Positions 8,762-19,655 of a stretch of 23,186 bases of DNA are shown piece after piece. Origin of the DNA: Phallusia fumigata (taxonomy: Eukaryota > Chordata > Ascidiacea > Phlebobranchia > Ascidiidae); NCBI GenBank assembly GCA_008931825.1, contig QXVZ01028336.1, positions 1 through 23,186 on the forward strand, written 5' to 3'. The notes beneath the pieces were generated by a model, which had not been told where the DNA came from, ran no database searches, and saw nothing but the letters and a program-made list of their open reading frames with translations. The position numbers and the translations under genes are program-made. Positions within the stretch are counted from its first letter, which is position 1; each line of letters starts with the position of its first letter.

Positions 8762-11700
8762 CTAAACAAAGAACCAATGGTTATATTTCTGTGAAACTGT
8801 GGTTATACAGGTGCGCTATCGGTAGCTGAATTTTTATTTAGGTTTTCCGGTCGATGTTGATAAACAGATAAATCTATTCGTTATTCGTGTTTTTTTCATT
8901 GGAAAGTACGCATTTTTTATTTATTTTCTGTACGTTGTTTAAAATCACAGCTGCTCATTTTTTTTAAAATTACACAAACCACCCTATTGCGCAAATAAAT
9001 ACAATTATGTTGCGAAACATAATAGTCGCATATGCTTGTAATCTTCGTGCAATGTACTCTTATGCAGTGCCTAATTTTGGATCATGTGAAGGTTTGAAAT
9101 AAAAAAGGTGCTTTAATCTATTTGGGCAAGTATCTTGGTTTAAAAGATTACAAACATACCTATGTATTTTGATCAGCAGTGTAGTGACATTTATTTGTGT
9201 AGATATTTATTGTTAGTGCAAATTTACACAAAAAGGTAAACTTACCCTTTGGTGGTTTGACATTAGCTGGGAACTTCATTGGAACATTTCCAGCGGTGTA
9301 GTAGTGAGCAACAATGTAAACTTCATTTCCGTATTTCTTTAAACCACAGCCCACTTTTGTGCTGCTTTTCCAAACCAATTGTGTAAAATGTCCTGCAACA
9401 AAAAAACTTGGTTACATTTCGTTTATAAGATGTCATTCTTCAGGAGCCGTATAAAGCCAAAACATCTATTTTCACCTGATTTGAAATATTAGGCATTTTA
9501 CTTAGTATGATTCGTTTATTGGAAAGATGAACGTGCTTTGTTGGGCAAATTGATACGCTATTCTTACGAAGTTTATACGTCTAAAACACATACGGACTTT
9601 AAGGATTATAGCATCCAATAACCACGGTTGCGAATTACAGTCAATCGGTTTTGAGAAAAACAAACAAAAAGGTTGTAATTAGTTCTTACTTGTTTTGTCA
9701 TTGTATCCAGGGTTCTCGTGGTCATAGTTAAGTCCCTCCACGTACCAGTCACTGACGGCTTGGTAGATATTGAATTTATTGTACCGATTCATCTGCCATG
9801 CAATGTTTTCACCCACATCTTGACTGCGGTCTACGCCTGAAAAAAAACGTATTATATTTTGTTGCGAATAAAGCATTTAACTTGTTACAAACAAGAGTAC
9901 AACAAGTTGATATAAACCCTCTAAAAGTGTTGGAAAAGGTGACTGTTAAAGGGATTGGCGACTTATGACATTAAAAGTACGGTAATTGTAACTCATGCGG
10001 CTTATTATAGTTTAAATAAAACCAACCACTTGTGTGTAAATTCGTTCTGATGGTAAAATAGTTTGCAAAATTTCGCAAGTGTTTGCGTCGCTTACCAATT
10101 AACGAAGGTTTCACTGACGCAGCTCCAATCGAGCCGTCGGCCGCCATCTTGGAGGCATATGTGTAAGCGCTTGCCGCCAAAAAGTCGTCATATTCGAGTT
10201 CTCCGACATTATGAAGGCATCTGTAGTAGTTGTGTGCGGCTAGACACTGCTCCTTCATACTGGCTTGCATTTTAATTTTGTATCGTTTGCACTCGCGTTT
10301 TGACTCGAACTGCAATGTGTTTTCGGGGCCGAATTTCTTTTTCGTAATGCTGGTGCCGTTGTTGTTGCTCGTCTCATTGTTGTAGAGTTCACTCAAGATT
10401 GCGTAAACGTCATCTGCAAAAGAGAGTGTTGGATTCTGGTTGTAATGCACGTTACATTGTTTTAATTTCATTATAAATTTCAAAACATAAAATAGAGAAT
10501 AACTAATCTATAAGAACAGTTTCTAATCTTGTGTAGAGACTGTGACCTATATAGAAACCACCGTTGATAGCGTATATAGATGTCTAAACGAGCATTACAT
10601 TACTTCTTACTTAAGACTCTACAAAATGTACTTTTAAGGGGGTCGTTGTTCGGAAATCGATAACTGCTACTTTTTCCAGCGCACATACTGCAAGATATAT
10701 ATCGTTAAGTTTACCAAATTCAAAAGTGGACTGTTAGAGTTTTACGTCCTTGATTGCTGAACCGAAAATGAAAAACAGGCCTTGAAAGACAATGAAACAT
10801 ACCTGGTGAATAAGTACTAGTTGGTCCATCAGTTGGGGATGGGGTTGGTTTGTACCCTGCGGGTGGCGTTGGAGGGGCGGAAATGAGGCTGGGAAGCTTA
10901 GGAGGAACTCTACATTTCTTGCATATCCCACAACTGAGTTTGCAATTGGTTTGCATCCAGTCGGTATAGTCGGAAAAGGTACAATACCTCATCTCTGTAG
11001 CAAGTCTGGGGCAGTCATCGCGCATGTCCTCACAGTCTAAAAATTTAAGGCTATTGTTAAGTCTGCAGTTCATTTTTTCCTCATTTTTATGGACCAAAAA
11101 CGCTTATTATAAATCTAGTTTACTGGTATGAAATTAATGAAATTTTTCCTTTTCTTTTTATAGTAACCGTTTACACCCGCAGGATTTTCAGAGACGGTCT
11201 CAGCGATGGGGCAAAGTATCCTGTTGTTTTATTTTTCATAAAAGTCTATTGTTTTGCTTTTGCAGCTAATGCTCAATTATACGCCCAAACCAAACTGAAC
11301 GGCAAATTGCATAATTGCAAATAGATTGGTTTTTTCAAGCTATTAAAACGGACCCATACCTCAACATACATTTTACACAGTTAAAGTACAATAATTTTTC
11401 ACACAAATTTTAAGATCTATCAAAGATGAAACTAAGTAAGACGTACAAAATTTGGGATTACTAAAATTCTTACCGTTAGAGCATGGTGGTGCCCGGTACA
11501 CTGGCGGAGCTTTGCAGGGGCGACATTCTTCACATGTGACTCGACACTGCTTGCGTACCAATAGACCATGACTGCTCATGTCCGAACATTTGCCCTTCAG
11601 TGCAAACTGACACCATTGAGGAGCTTCGTCGAAACAGGTTTCCTCTGCAGAAAACGACACGAATATTTTCTCAATAAAATAGGTAACAATGAAACAAAGA

Positions 11701-14420
11701 ACGATCCTATGCTCATGACAATTAACANCATATTCGAGTTCTCCGACATTATGAAGGCATCTGTAGTAGTTGTGTGCCGCTAAACATTGCTCCTTCATAC
11801 TGGCCTGCATTTTAATTTTGTATCGTTTGCACTCGCGTTTTGACTCGAACTGCAATGTGTTTTCGGGGCCGAATTTCTTTTTCGTAATGCTGGTGCCGTT
11901 GTTGTTGCTCGTCTCATTGTTGTAGAGTTCACTCAAGATTCCGTAAACGTCATCTGCAAAAGAGAGTGTTGGATTCTGGTTGTAATGCACGTTACATTGT
12001 TTTAATTTCATTATAAATTTCAAACATAAAATAGAGAATAACTAATCTATAAGAACAGTTTCTAATCTTGTGTAGAGACTGTGACCTATATAGAAACCAC
12101 CGTTGATAGCGTATATAGATGTCTAAACAAGCATTACATTACTTCTTACTTAAGACTCTACAAAATGTACTTTTAAAGGGATCGTTGTTCAGAAATCGAT
12201 AACTGCTACTTTTTCCAGCGCTATGGCATTGGCACATACTGCAAGATATCGTAAGTTTATCAAATTCAAAAGTGGACTGTTAGAGTTTAATGTCCTTGAT
12301 TGCTAAACCGAAAATGAAAAACAGGCCTTGAAAGACAATGCAACATACCTGGTGAATAAGTACTAGTTGGTCCATCAGTTGGGGATGGGGTTGGTTTGTA
12401 CCCTGCGGGTGGCGTTGGAGGGGCGGAAATGAGGCTGGGAAGCTTAGGAGGAACTCTACATTTCTTGCATATCCCACAACTGAGTTTGCAATTGGTTTGC
12501 ATCCAGTCGGTATAGTCGGAAAAGGTACAATACCTCATCTCTGTAGCAAGTCTGGGGCAGTCATCGCGCATGTCCTCACAGTCTAAAAATTTAAGGCTAT
12601 TGTTAAGTCTGCAGTTCATTTTTTCCTCATTTTTATGGACCAAAAACGCTTATTATAAATCTAGTTTACTGGTATGAAATTAATGAAATTTTTCCTTTTC
12701 TTTTTATAGTAACCGTTTACACCCGCAGGATTTTCAGAGACGGTCTCAGCGATGGGGCAAAGTATCCTGTTGTTTTATTTTTCATAAAAGTCTATTGTTT
12801 TGCTTTTGCAGCTAATGCTCAATTATACGCCCAAACCAAACTGAACGGCAAATTGCATAATTGCAAATAGATTGGTTTTTTCAAGCTATTAAAACGGACC
12901 CATACCTCAACATACATTTTACACAGTTAAAGTACAATAATTTTTCACACAAATTTTAAGATCTATCAAAGATGAAACTAAGTAAGACGTACAAAATTTG
13001 GGATTACTAAAATTCTTACCGTTAGAGCATGGTGGTGCCCGGTACACTGGCGGAGCTTTGCAGGGGCGACATTCTTCACATGTGACTCGACACTGCTTGC
13101 GTACCAATAGACCATGACTGCTCATGTCCGAACATTTGCCCTTCAGTGCAAACTGACACCATTGAGGAGCTTCGTCGAAACAGGTTTCCTCTGCAGAAAA
13201 CGACACGAATATTTTCTCAATAAAATAGGTAACAATGAAACAAAGAACGATCCTATGCTCATGACAATTAACAATGTCTGTGTGCAAATGCGAAGTCATT
13301 GTTTCTATTTCGACCTAACCGAATAACGCAACATTTATTTGTATTTTTTTTATTGTTTAAATTCCAACACAAGATTCCCCTAAAAAACTAAGACATTCCC
13401 ACCGATAGTGAATAGTTTGCAAAAAATATATTTACTACTTGCATGTTCTCTGGCGTTAGCGTTTCTGTTTTATAAGTCCTGAATAAGGTCCGGTTTGCGC
13501 AAATAGACAGCTTGCTGAGAATTCAGTAATCAAATACGGACATTTGTTTGCAAATTGTAGGAAAGCAATTTTACCAGCGCACAGTTTCACACTTTGCACG
13601 TTGTGCCTTTCTCCTTACCTGATTCGCATTTCTTCTGTTCCACAGTGCACGGTGTACACGAGCGGCACGTCTTCGGACAAGCTCGCTTGGCTGCAAGACT
13701 TACGCCGAGCTTTGGAGAGTTGCATTTTGACACTTGCAGCATGCAAATGATGGAGTTCATATCCTTACAATCTTCATCTGCGGAATTAAACAAGGTTCGC
13801 TAGATTTTTTCGCAAAGTGGTTTTAATTTTGCGTTATTCATTGTAATGTATTGTTGGTCATAAGAAAAATGAAGGCATTTTACCAAAACTGTACTTACCA
13901 CAATTTGATCCGTAAAAACTGCCCAAAGATGAGGGGTAACCCGTGCCCAACGACGATNAGATGAGGGGTAACCCGTGCCCAACGACGATGGATAGCCAGT
14001 ACCCAACGATGATGGATAGCCAGTACCCAATGATGATGGATAGCCAGTACCCAATGATGATGGAAAACCCGTACCCAATGAAGAGGGATAGCCCGTACCC
14101 AAAGACGAAGGGTAACCAGTACCCAAAGAAGACGGGAGACCAGTCCCAGGTGAACCTGACCCCAGAGATGACGGGAACCCAGTTCCTGTGGACGCGGGCC
14201 CCAAATTGGGGTAACCAGTACCCAGAGAAGAGGGGAGCCCTGTTCCAGGAGATCCAGGCCCCAAGTTGGGATAACCTGACCCAAGAGTTGAGGGTAACCC
14301 AACTCCTGTCCCACTTGGATCGGGCGGGTTAAACGGCGAAGGTAAACCCGAAGTATCAAACGGGTAGAGAATGTTTGCCTGCGCAACGAGCACTGCGGAC
14401 AGAAGGACAAGGTACTTCAT
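8517..14420 (-). CDS. Secreted ShKT3-CAP-Cys-rich protein with GSPY repeats
   Basis: Eight coding exons in transcription order: 14420-13899, 13777-13619, 13190-13020, 12582-12349, 10413-10096, 9836-9690, 9392-9246 and 8761-8517. All introns are phase 1. Exons 3 and 4, and part of 5, have second copies caused by the 11728 join. Removing the n and 31 duplicated bases at 13958 makes the coding length divisible by three, about 636 residues. The order is signal peptide, Gly/Ser/Pro/Tyr repeats, three six-Cys ShKT domains, a CAP/SCP domain with HNYYR, GENIAW and RHFTQLVWKSS, and an EGF-like Cys-rich end. It is probably an extracellular protein. CAP proteins have varied roles and ShKT modules occur in many non-toxin proteins, so the function is unknown. 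I chose the ATG at 14420 because the TTG at 14444 is not a eukaryotic start and the ATG opens the signal peptide. Confidence 0.88.
9246..9392 (-). CDS. Exon 7: CAP domain C-terminal part
   Basis: 147 bp, phase 1 at both ends, like the paralogue. With the codon completed across the junction it reads RHFTQLVWKSS, which fits CRISP signature 1. The second signature region reads YIVAHYYTAGNV, where the usual Cys is Ala. Confidence 0.9.
9690..9836 (-). CDS. Exon 6: CAP domain middle (GENIAW)
   Basis: 147 bp, phase 1 at both ends. It encodes DVGENIAW and AVSDWYVEGLNYDH, the CAP strand and helix that carry the conserved Glu and the W-x-x-E-like segment. Its length equals that of exon 6 of the plus-strand paralogue. 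Confidence 0.88.
10096..10413 (-). CDS. Exon 5: linker and CAP domain N-terminal part
   Basis: 318 bp, phase 1 at both ends. An Asn-rich linker carries N-glycosylation sequons (NET, NGT). It is followed by CLAAHNYYRCLH, the CAP first helix with the conserved His, and AASAYTYASKMA, where CAP proteins usually have LA..A..YA. A partial copy at 11953-11729 is cut by the join at 11728 and has an Ala to Gly change. Confidence 0.87.
12349..12582 (-). CDS. Exon 4: ShKT domain 3 and Pro/Thr linker
   Basis: 234 bp, phase 1 at both ends. The ShKT domain runs from DCEDM to CKLSCGICKKC, followed by about 30 residues rich in Pro, Ser and Thr (for example PPTPPAGYKPTPSPTDGPTS), a flexible and possibly O-glycosylated hinge before the CAP domain. 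The copy at 11036-10803 is the same exon in the left-hand contig. Confidence 0.88.
13020..13190 (-). CDS. Exon 3: ShKT domain 2
   Basis: 171 bp, phase 1 at both ends. It starts ETCFDEAPQWC and ends CRVTCEECRPC, followed by a proline-rich linker with one more Cys. The identical block at 11644-11474 is the overlapping contig copy. Confidence 0.88.
13619..13777 (-). CDS. Exon 2: ShKT domain 1
   Basis: 159 bp, phase 1 at both ends. It encodes a six-Cys ShKT pattern starting DCKDM and ending RACPKTCRSC, with an extra Cys pair in the tail (TPC and KKC) that could form another disulfide. The acceptor is TTCCGCAG and the donor is CAG|GTAAGG. Confidence 0.88.
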
Positions 14421-14445
14421 GGTGTTTTTAGTTTTCCTGTCCAAC
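13899..14445 (-). CDS. Exon 1: signal peptide and GSPY repeat segment
   Basis: A splice acceptor (TTTTTATAG) ends at 14446, so 14445-14421 is 5'UTR and at least one untranslated exon lies upstream, or the transcript receives a spliced leader. Coding starts at 14420 with MKYLVLLSAVLVAQA, a clear signal peptide. About 140 residues of Gly, Ser, Leu, Pro, Thr and Tyr follow. The exon ends at 13899 before GTAAGT. The n at 13958 lies inside the repeats, so the true repeat number is uncertain. Confidence 0.85.
13927..14310 (-). repeat. 24-bp coding tandem repeat (SSLGTGYP unit)
   Basis: From about 13927 to 14133 the sequence repeats every 24 bp and encodes SSLGTGYP with FP variants. Further 5' in the gene the repeats loosen into longer composite units (LGPGSPGTGLP, LGSGSPGTGLP). 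This is a low-complexity, probably disordered or elastic segment. The 31 bp on either side of the n at 13958 are identical, so copy number may be miscounted. Confidence 0.9.
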
Positions 14446-14446
14446 C

Positions 14447-17400
14447 TATAAAAACAAACACGAGTTAGTTTGTTGCTTTCTAAAATCGTCCCCCTACAAA
14501 AATGAAAGTAAATTTTTTCCGATTATACTCGCGAATGCCAAAGTGAAGTGAAATTTTGGAACGCTTGAATACAAATACGTTAAAATACTCCAAACAACCA
14601 TTTCTTCTCACTGCTTTGTACACTTATGTCTTATTGCAACGTAACGTGCATCTTCATCACTGCGCTATTGTAGCCTAAATAATTATGTATAATTTTTTAA
14701 CAAAGTATTGTGCAACTTGCTTAGTTTTATAGGACAGCGCCAAGCGGTCCACTCTGACATTCTAGCGACTTGCGAGCCCGATTTTAAACGCTAAACCTGC
14801 ATCAAATCAACAAAAAATATGACAGGCTGGCACTCCTAATAATTTTGCGACCTCACCCGAAGCTATTCGAGCCATAATGCACTGACACATGGCGCTTTCT
14901 AATCTGCCCTTCTTATAGTCGAACTCAACGGAAGAGAACGCCCATTAAGGTAAATCAACATAAGGTAGTTCGATTGGAGTACGTCAAGGCGGGTGATCAA
15001 TTAGCGTTGGCCATTTCGTAATTGCTCTGCTGAGTTGTCAATTGTACCCTTATTGCCTGGCAAGGGATGGTCCCGTCGCTGTACGGCGAAACGTGTTGTA
15101 AATTACCGCCCTGAGCGTGTGTTTGTGCCCTACCTCGAAGCTGGCAACATGAGTTCGGATGTTGGATGCAAAATCGTGGAAAGGGCATGGCGTATTTCTC
15201 CTCGGATAAAATTTCTTCAATGCAAATTAATGTTCCAGGGGATGATAGCGTTTGATGCCAGTAATTTTGGCAGCCTGTTTCCACAAGCGTGGCATGAGGC
15301 AAAAACATGTAAAAACTGCGATTAGCAATGCTAACATTCAGAGCGTTTTACAAAAAGTGTATGGAAAGAAACAATAGATTCATTGAGAATATTGATCATG
15401 ATTCGAAGAATATGAGAACACCAAATGGATAGAGATGAGAGCGTTTGTATACGTTGTATTTACACATGGAGGGCGCGGGACCAAAAATCTCCAAAAAACA
15501 CATAGAAATCATCTAGTTCATCAACGTTAATTTTTGACAAAATTGGTTTCAGTACGATCTCTGGTTGGAAAATAATTACCCTACACACCCATCAACATAT
15601 TAACTTTTCAAAAAGTTATCGTCGTCGTTTGACATTACCACCGCTTCGTGTGTGGTTTGATGTGAAAACCTTGCAAGTTTGTGAAGGCCTGTAAATTCAC
15701 TTACAATTTATGTGGACAATATACGCGCACAGCACTTCACAACGGGCACGAACGAAGTTTCAAAGACATCGACCACAGTCCGGTTTCACTAATTGCTACA
15801 GTGAACATCACGTTTGGGGAAGCACACATTGTTACCTGCTCGTTACCGAGTGCGGTCAATTATCAGATAATCGTATTTTCCAGCCGATTAACTTCAAGTG
15901 CTGATTGGGCGCGGGAAACGAAGTTGATTTGAATTGAGTGCTTGCGTTTCTCTTGGCATGTTTGATTGCTGTTGTTTTTTTAGCACGTCAGTAAAAACAT
16001 CAGATAACAATGTTAAACAACCATGAAACGGTTTGAGACAATTTTTTTGGAATATCGGCGATGTTTAAAGATTTTAAAGCTGCATACAATGTTCAAAATG
16101 GTTTATGAAAAGGGTACTTTGTTTACTTTAGACAACATTAAATGGATCTGTATGTTTTGTGGCAACAGTGCGACCAGTAAGAAGTTTTATAACATTGGGT
16201 AATAAACCGATCTGTAACAGTTTGCTGAAACCCTTATCCCTATTTAAATTGTGTACTTTGACACGAAGACCTGGACAATAGTGGCCGTCGCAAAATATGT
16301 TATGCAATACGCATTTATTTTACAAAATTCGCTCAAAACAAGTCCCCTGAATGTTCGCATGTAACTTAATAGTGACGTAACATGTACACGTATTCACGTC
16401 ACAATGGGTGTACGGCAGACTGATGGCCAGCAACTAAGCAGGTGTGGGCCATATTATCGAGACAAACCCTTTGGGTGGAACAATGCGGTTATGAGATTAT
16501 CCAAGAAGTAAATGGTAATAATTTGCTGGGAATCATAGTCATCACTTGTCCGTTCACAATGAGGCGGCAAATTTGTTTCTGACCAGTACAAAGACAGTTT
16601 TACGGCTTTATTGGGACGAAAATGAATTAGACAAACCTTGATCAACGACCCAAATAAGACGAAAAAATATTTGTACTTTGTTGTGTTTATGGACTTTTTA
16701 TCTTTTATATCCTAATGAAGGTAGATTAGGACCGTTGCTAAGTCAAAAAGTCCGTTAAGTTTTTTAATGGTGGGGTCAAATTTATTCAATCAATTTAATT
16801 TCTTTAAAATCATGCGTTCGACCAGCCAGTATCTAATTTAAACCACCAACCTCGCGACTAGCAAACGAATCTTATAATCACTTCCTTTTCTTAGTGGTAG
16901 GTTGAAACAAGCCATTACAATGTTTTCTTTAAATATTATTTTAGTGGGTTGGTACGAATGTCTGTTGCCTGGACCATATAAAGAACGCACTGTGATCCGC
17001 CAACGGAGACAAAGTTTGCTTAAAAAGTAAAAATCCAAACCGGTCAACATGCCGCACTAGGTAAATAATTTTAGAAGCAAGCAAATAAGTTTCTTAACTA
17101 GTTTTTACAGACTCGAATACAATTTGCGGGTAAAAGTCCGCGCAACAGCAAAAAGAGGAATGGAAAAAGGAAAATAAATTAGCTGTGTATCATATCTTGC
17201 ACAGAAATACTTGCTGAAAACTGTCCATACAGCAATACCAAATATTTGTTTCAAATTATCCCAGCTGTGGCAAAATGAGAGAGGAGACTGTTTAATCTTT
17301 AACGTGGTTCATTATTTCCCTGTTAATGCGGGGTCTGGTAAAAAGTTCGTATTTTTTCAAAGGTTTACGTTTGTATAGTTGCCTTTGCTATTTTGTATTA

Positions 17401-18040
17401 AAAATTTTACTTGTTCATTGAAAAATTTGTTCCCATTCCATTGTCCATCGTACCATTTTTAGCGCACCCTTCAAGTCCCCCCCCCCCACTGAAGTGACTG
17501 AAATTCGGTCCAAAGGACATTTTTATATCTAGTCGACGACCGTAACTACTAACTTTGTTAACAATATCAAACATAATGGATAACGCTAACTCAGTTATTT
17601 ACAAACATGATCGAAAATAACAAACCGAATTTCCGCAGTAAGATGTTTTGATGGGACTTTTTCGCGACGTGGCAAACTCAGCGAAATTGGCCTATTTGGT
17701 GAAGTGACATCCTGAACAACGAATCCATTATTGTTAAATAAACCGCAACAATTGACATCATTTGCGTCCAACATTATCAAGTAATTAGGAGCCAAGCCAC
17801 CGACATCCTGTCAGAAACGGACAGATTAGACCAAACCAACACATAATTTCAGTAATTGTCAAGCGCGTATGGGTAAAGCCGTATTAAAAGCGTACCCAGG
17901 TTAAATTACCGTGTTAAATTGGTTAAAGTGTTTTAATTTATGATTAAAAACTCGACGCAGTCGGATACGATCGACGTGAGGTCATGTAAGTGTCATTGTT
18001 TGTGTTAATTGCACATTGTGACGTAGCGGACAACTAGGGG
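14447..18040. other. Intergenic region between divergent paralogues
   Basis: About 3.6 kb separates the two ShKT-CAP genes. It must hold both promoters. Open frames here (for example at 15035-15325, 15681-15932 and 16838-17050) show no recognisable family and no clear splice partners. A C11 tract sits at 17477-17487, and the opposed motifs GTGACGT and ACGTCAC lie at 16372-16402. Confidence 0.6.
14912..14919 (-). promoter_or_regulatory. Possible TATA box of minus-strand gene
   Basis: The minus strand reads ACTATAAG here. A possible donor (CGG|GTGAGG) follows at 14857-14855, which would give a short untranslated first exon joining the acceptor at 14446. Position and order are plausible but unproved; trans-splicing is an alternative. 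Confidence 0.3.
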
Positions 18041-18046
18041 TTATCA

Positions 18047-18054
18047 TATATAAG
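18047..18054 (+). promoter_or_regulatory. TATA box of plus-strand gene (copy 1)
   Basis: TATATAAG about 230 bp upstream of the ATG at 18279, with an acceptor (TATTTTCAG) at 18217-18219 between them, so a short untranslated exon is likely. The parallel copy has the same element at 19320-19327. Confidence 0.55.
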
Positions 18055-18278
18055 CGAGCGTAAAATTTTGAGATCATTCATTCATGAAACTAAGTAGTCT
18101 AACAGTAAAAAGTTTATACGACCAGAAAATACAGATTTAAAAGATAGGAATTAATATCAAGTTAATCTGTTTCTTGTTAGCGTTGTATTCTAGTTTTAAT
18201 AAGGGTTTTGTATTTTCAGAAAATATATATTTTCACTATTCAAAAACGCCTGACCAAAGGTTAACAGGAATATAAAGA

Positions 18279-19102
18279 ATGCTACGCCTTTTAGTTTTAT
18301 CAGCAATAGCAGTTGCGGTACTGGGAGATCCCCCGGTAAAGAAGGACCTTTCAGGAAGATATATTTCAACGGGATGCTGTAAGTACCCTTAAACATACGG
18401 CACTGGTTAAAAATGTTTTTTATAAAAATTTAAAAAATATAATCTTTGCAAAATTAAAAAATGACCAGATATAATAAGAAGTCAACTATTGACGAATGTT
18501 ATCATAGTAGAACTACGCAGAAAGTCATGCTTTCTATCTATCAATGTCTTTCGCAAAGAGAATAACCTAAACGTGTTTACAGCGGAACACTGTGAAGACG
18601 AAAAGGGGAGGTGCGGTATTCCAGGAATGAAACAGTTTTGCAACCACCGAGACTACAGGGCTTTAGTGCGAGAGAAATGCCCACGTTTGTGTGGAATTTG
18701 TACACCTTGCAATGTTGACAAGAGAAAGTGCTCTCTAGGTGAGTAAGATTACTTGCACACATTTTCATGATATTATCACGAGAGTTGAAGTACTGTAAAA
18801 TTAGGATAGGGCTAGTTATGAAGTACTTAATTGCGGCTTTTAGTTTGCTATATTTTTGTTTTTCTGTTAGGTAAGGTTGCTGGATTAAAACCTTACTGTG
18901 AGCTCAAGGCCTCTCCGCATATCAATCCACTGTAGCGCCAAACTAGTATTTGGTTTCACGTGTACTTCTTGAGTAGCTTAACATTACTTGGTTTCTTTAA
19001 TATGGTAGCGAAGCCCTTTTTTATAGAATGCTCTATTTGTCTGTGTAGATTGTGACGATGATAACAAATGGTGCCCCACTATGTATAAGTTCTACTGCAA
19101 TC
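18279..19102 (+). pseudogene. Truncated first copy of plus-strand gene (contig overlap)
   Basis: It contains exon 1 (18279-18378), exon 2 (18583-18738) and the first 54 bases of exon 3 (19049-19102), then stops at the n. The same exons recur at 19556-19655, 19863-20018 and 20329-20478. Exon 1 differs by Asp versus Asn just after the signal peptide; exon 2 is identical. It is almost certainly the other allele or contig end rather than a separate gene. Confidence 0.8.
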
Positions 19103-19319
19103 NCCAAACCAACACATAATTTCAGTAATTGTCGTGCGCGTAAGGGTAAAGCCGTATTAAAAGCGTACCCAGGTTAAATCACCGTGTTAAATTGGTTAAA
19201 GTGTTTTAATTTGTGATTAAAAACTCGACGCAGTCGGATACGATCGCCGTGAGGTCATACAAGTGTCATTGTTTGTGTTAATTGAACATTGTGACGTAGC
19301 GGACAACTAGGGGTTATCA

Positions 19320-19327
19320 TATATAAG
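19320..19327 (+). promoter_or_regulatory. TATA box of plus-strand gene (copy 2)
   Basis: TATATAAG, equivalent to 18047-18054 in the duplicated contig end. It lies upstream of the ATG at 19556. Confidence 0.55.
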
Positions 19328-19555
19328 CGAGCGTAAAGTTTTGAGATCATTCATTCATGAAACTAAGTAGTCTAACAGTAAAAGTTTATACGACTAGAAA
19401 ATACAGATTGAAAAGATAGGAATTAATATCAAGTTGATATGCTTCTAGTTAGCAGTGTAGGCTATTTTGGTTTTAATAAGGGTTTTGTATTTTCAGAAAA
19501 TATATATTTTCACTATTCAAAAACGCCTGACCAAAGGTTAACAAGGAATAAAAAA

Positions 19556-19655
19556 ATGCTACGCCTATTAGTTTTATCAGCAATAGCAGTTGCGGTACTG
19601 GGGAATCCCCCGGTAAAGAAGGACCTTTCAGGAAGATATATTTCAACGGGATGTT
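19556..19655 (+). CDS. Exon 1: signal peptide
   Basis: It encodes a hydrophobic signal sequence and a short basic and polar stretch, ending in phase 1 at GTAAGT. A splice acceptor lies about 60 bp upstream of the ATG, so the ATG-bearing exon includes some 5'UTR. Confidence 0.85.

Larger units (their letters stand above)
10189..13273. repeat. Direct repeat 10189-11727 / 11729-13273 at join 11728
   Basis: Exons 3, 4 and part of 5 of the minus-strand gene appear twice. From 10796 to 11727 I found no difference from 12342-13273, whereas 10189-10795 shows scattered substitutions and small indels against 11729-12341. The join cuts exon 5 in one copy and intron 2 in the other. Overlapping contig ends fit best. 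Confidence 0.88.

Noticed and set aside
13927..14133. CRISPR-like array
   Set aside because: The 24-bp units are directly adjacent, have no spacers, and encode an in-frame peptide repeat in an animal gene.
13800..14444. Start of the minus-strand protein eight codons upstream at 14444
   Set aside because: The codon there is TTG, next to a splice acceptor at 14446; the ATG at 14420 starts a good signal peptide.
16977..17060. TATA-like CATATAAAG and short ATG frame in the intergenic region
   Set aside because: The only nearby ATG opens a frame of three codons and no following exon was found.
14447..18040. tRNA, rRNA or mobile-element genes in the intergenic region
   Set aside because: No cloverleaf with a TTCGA-type arm, rRNA-like block, transposase motif or long terminal repeat was seen by eye.
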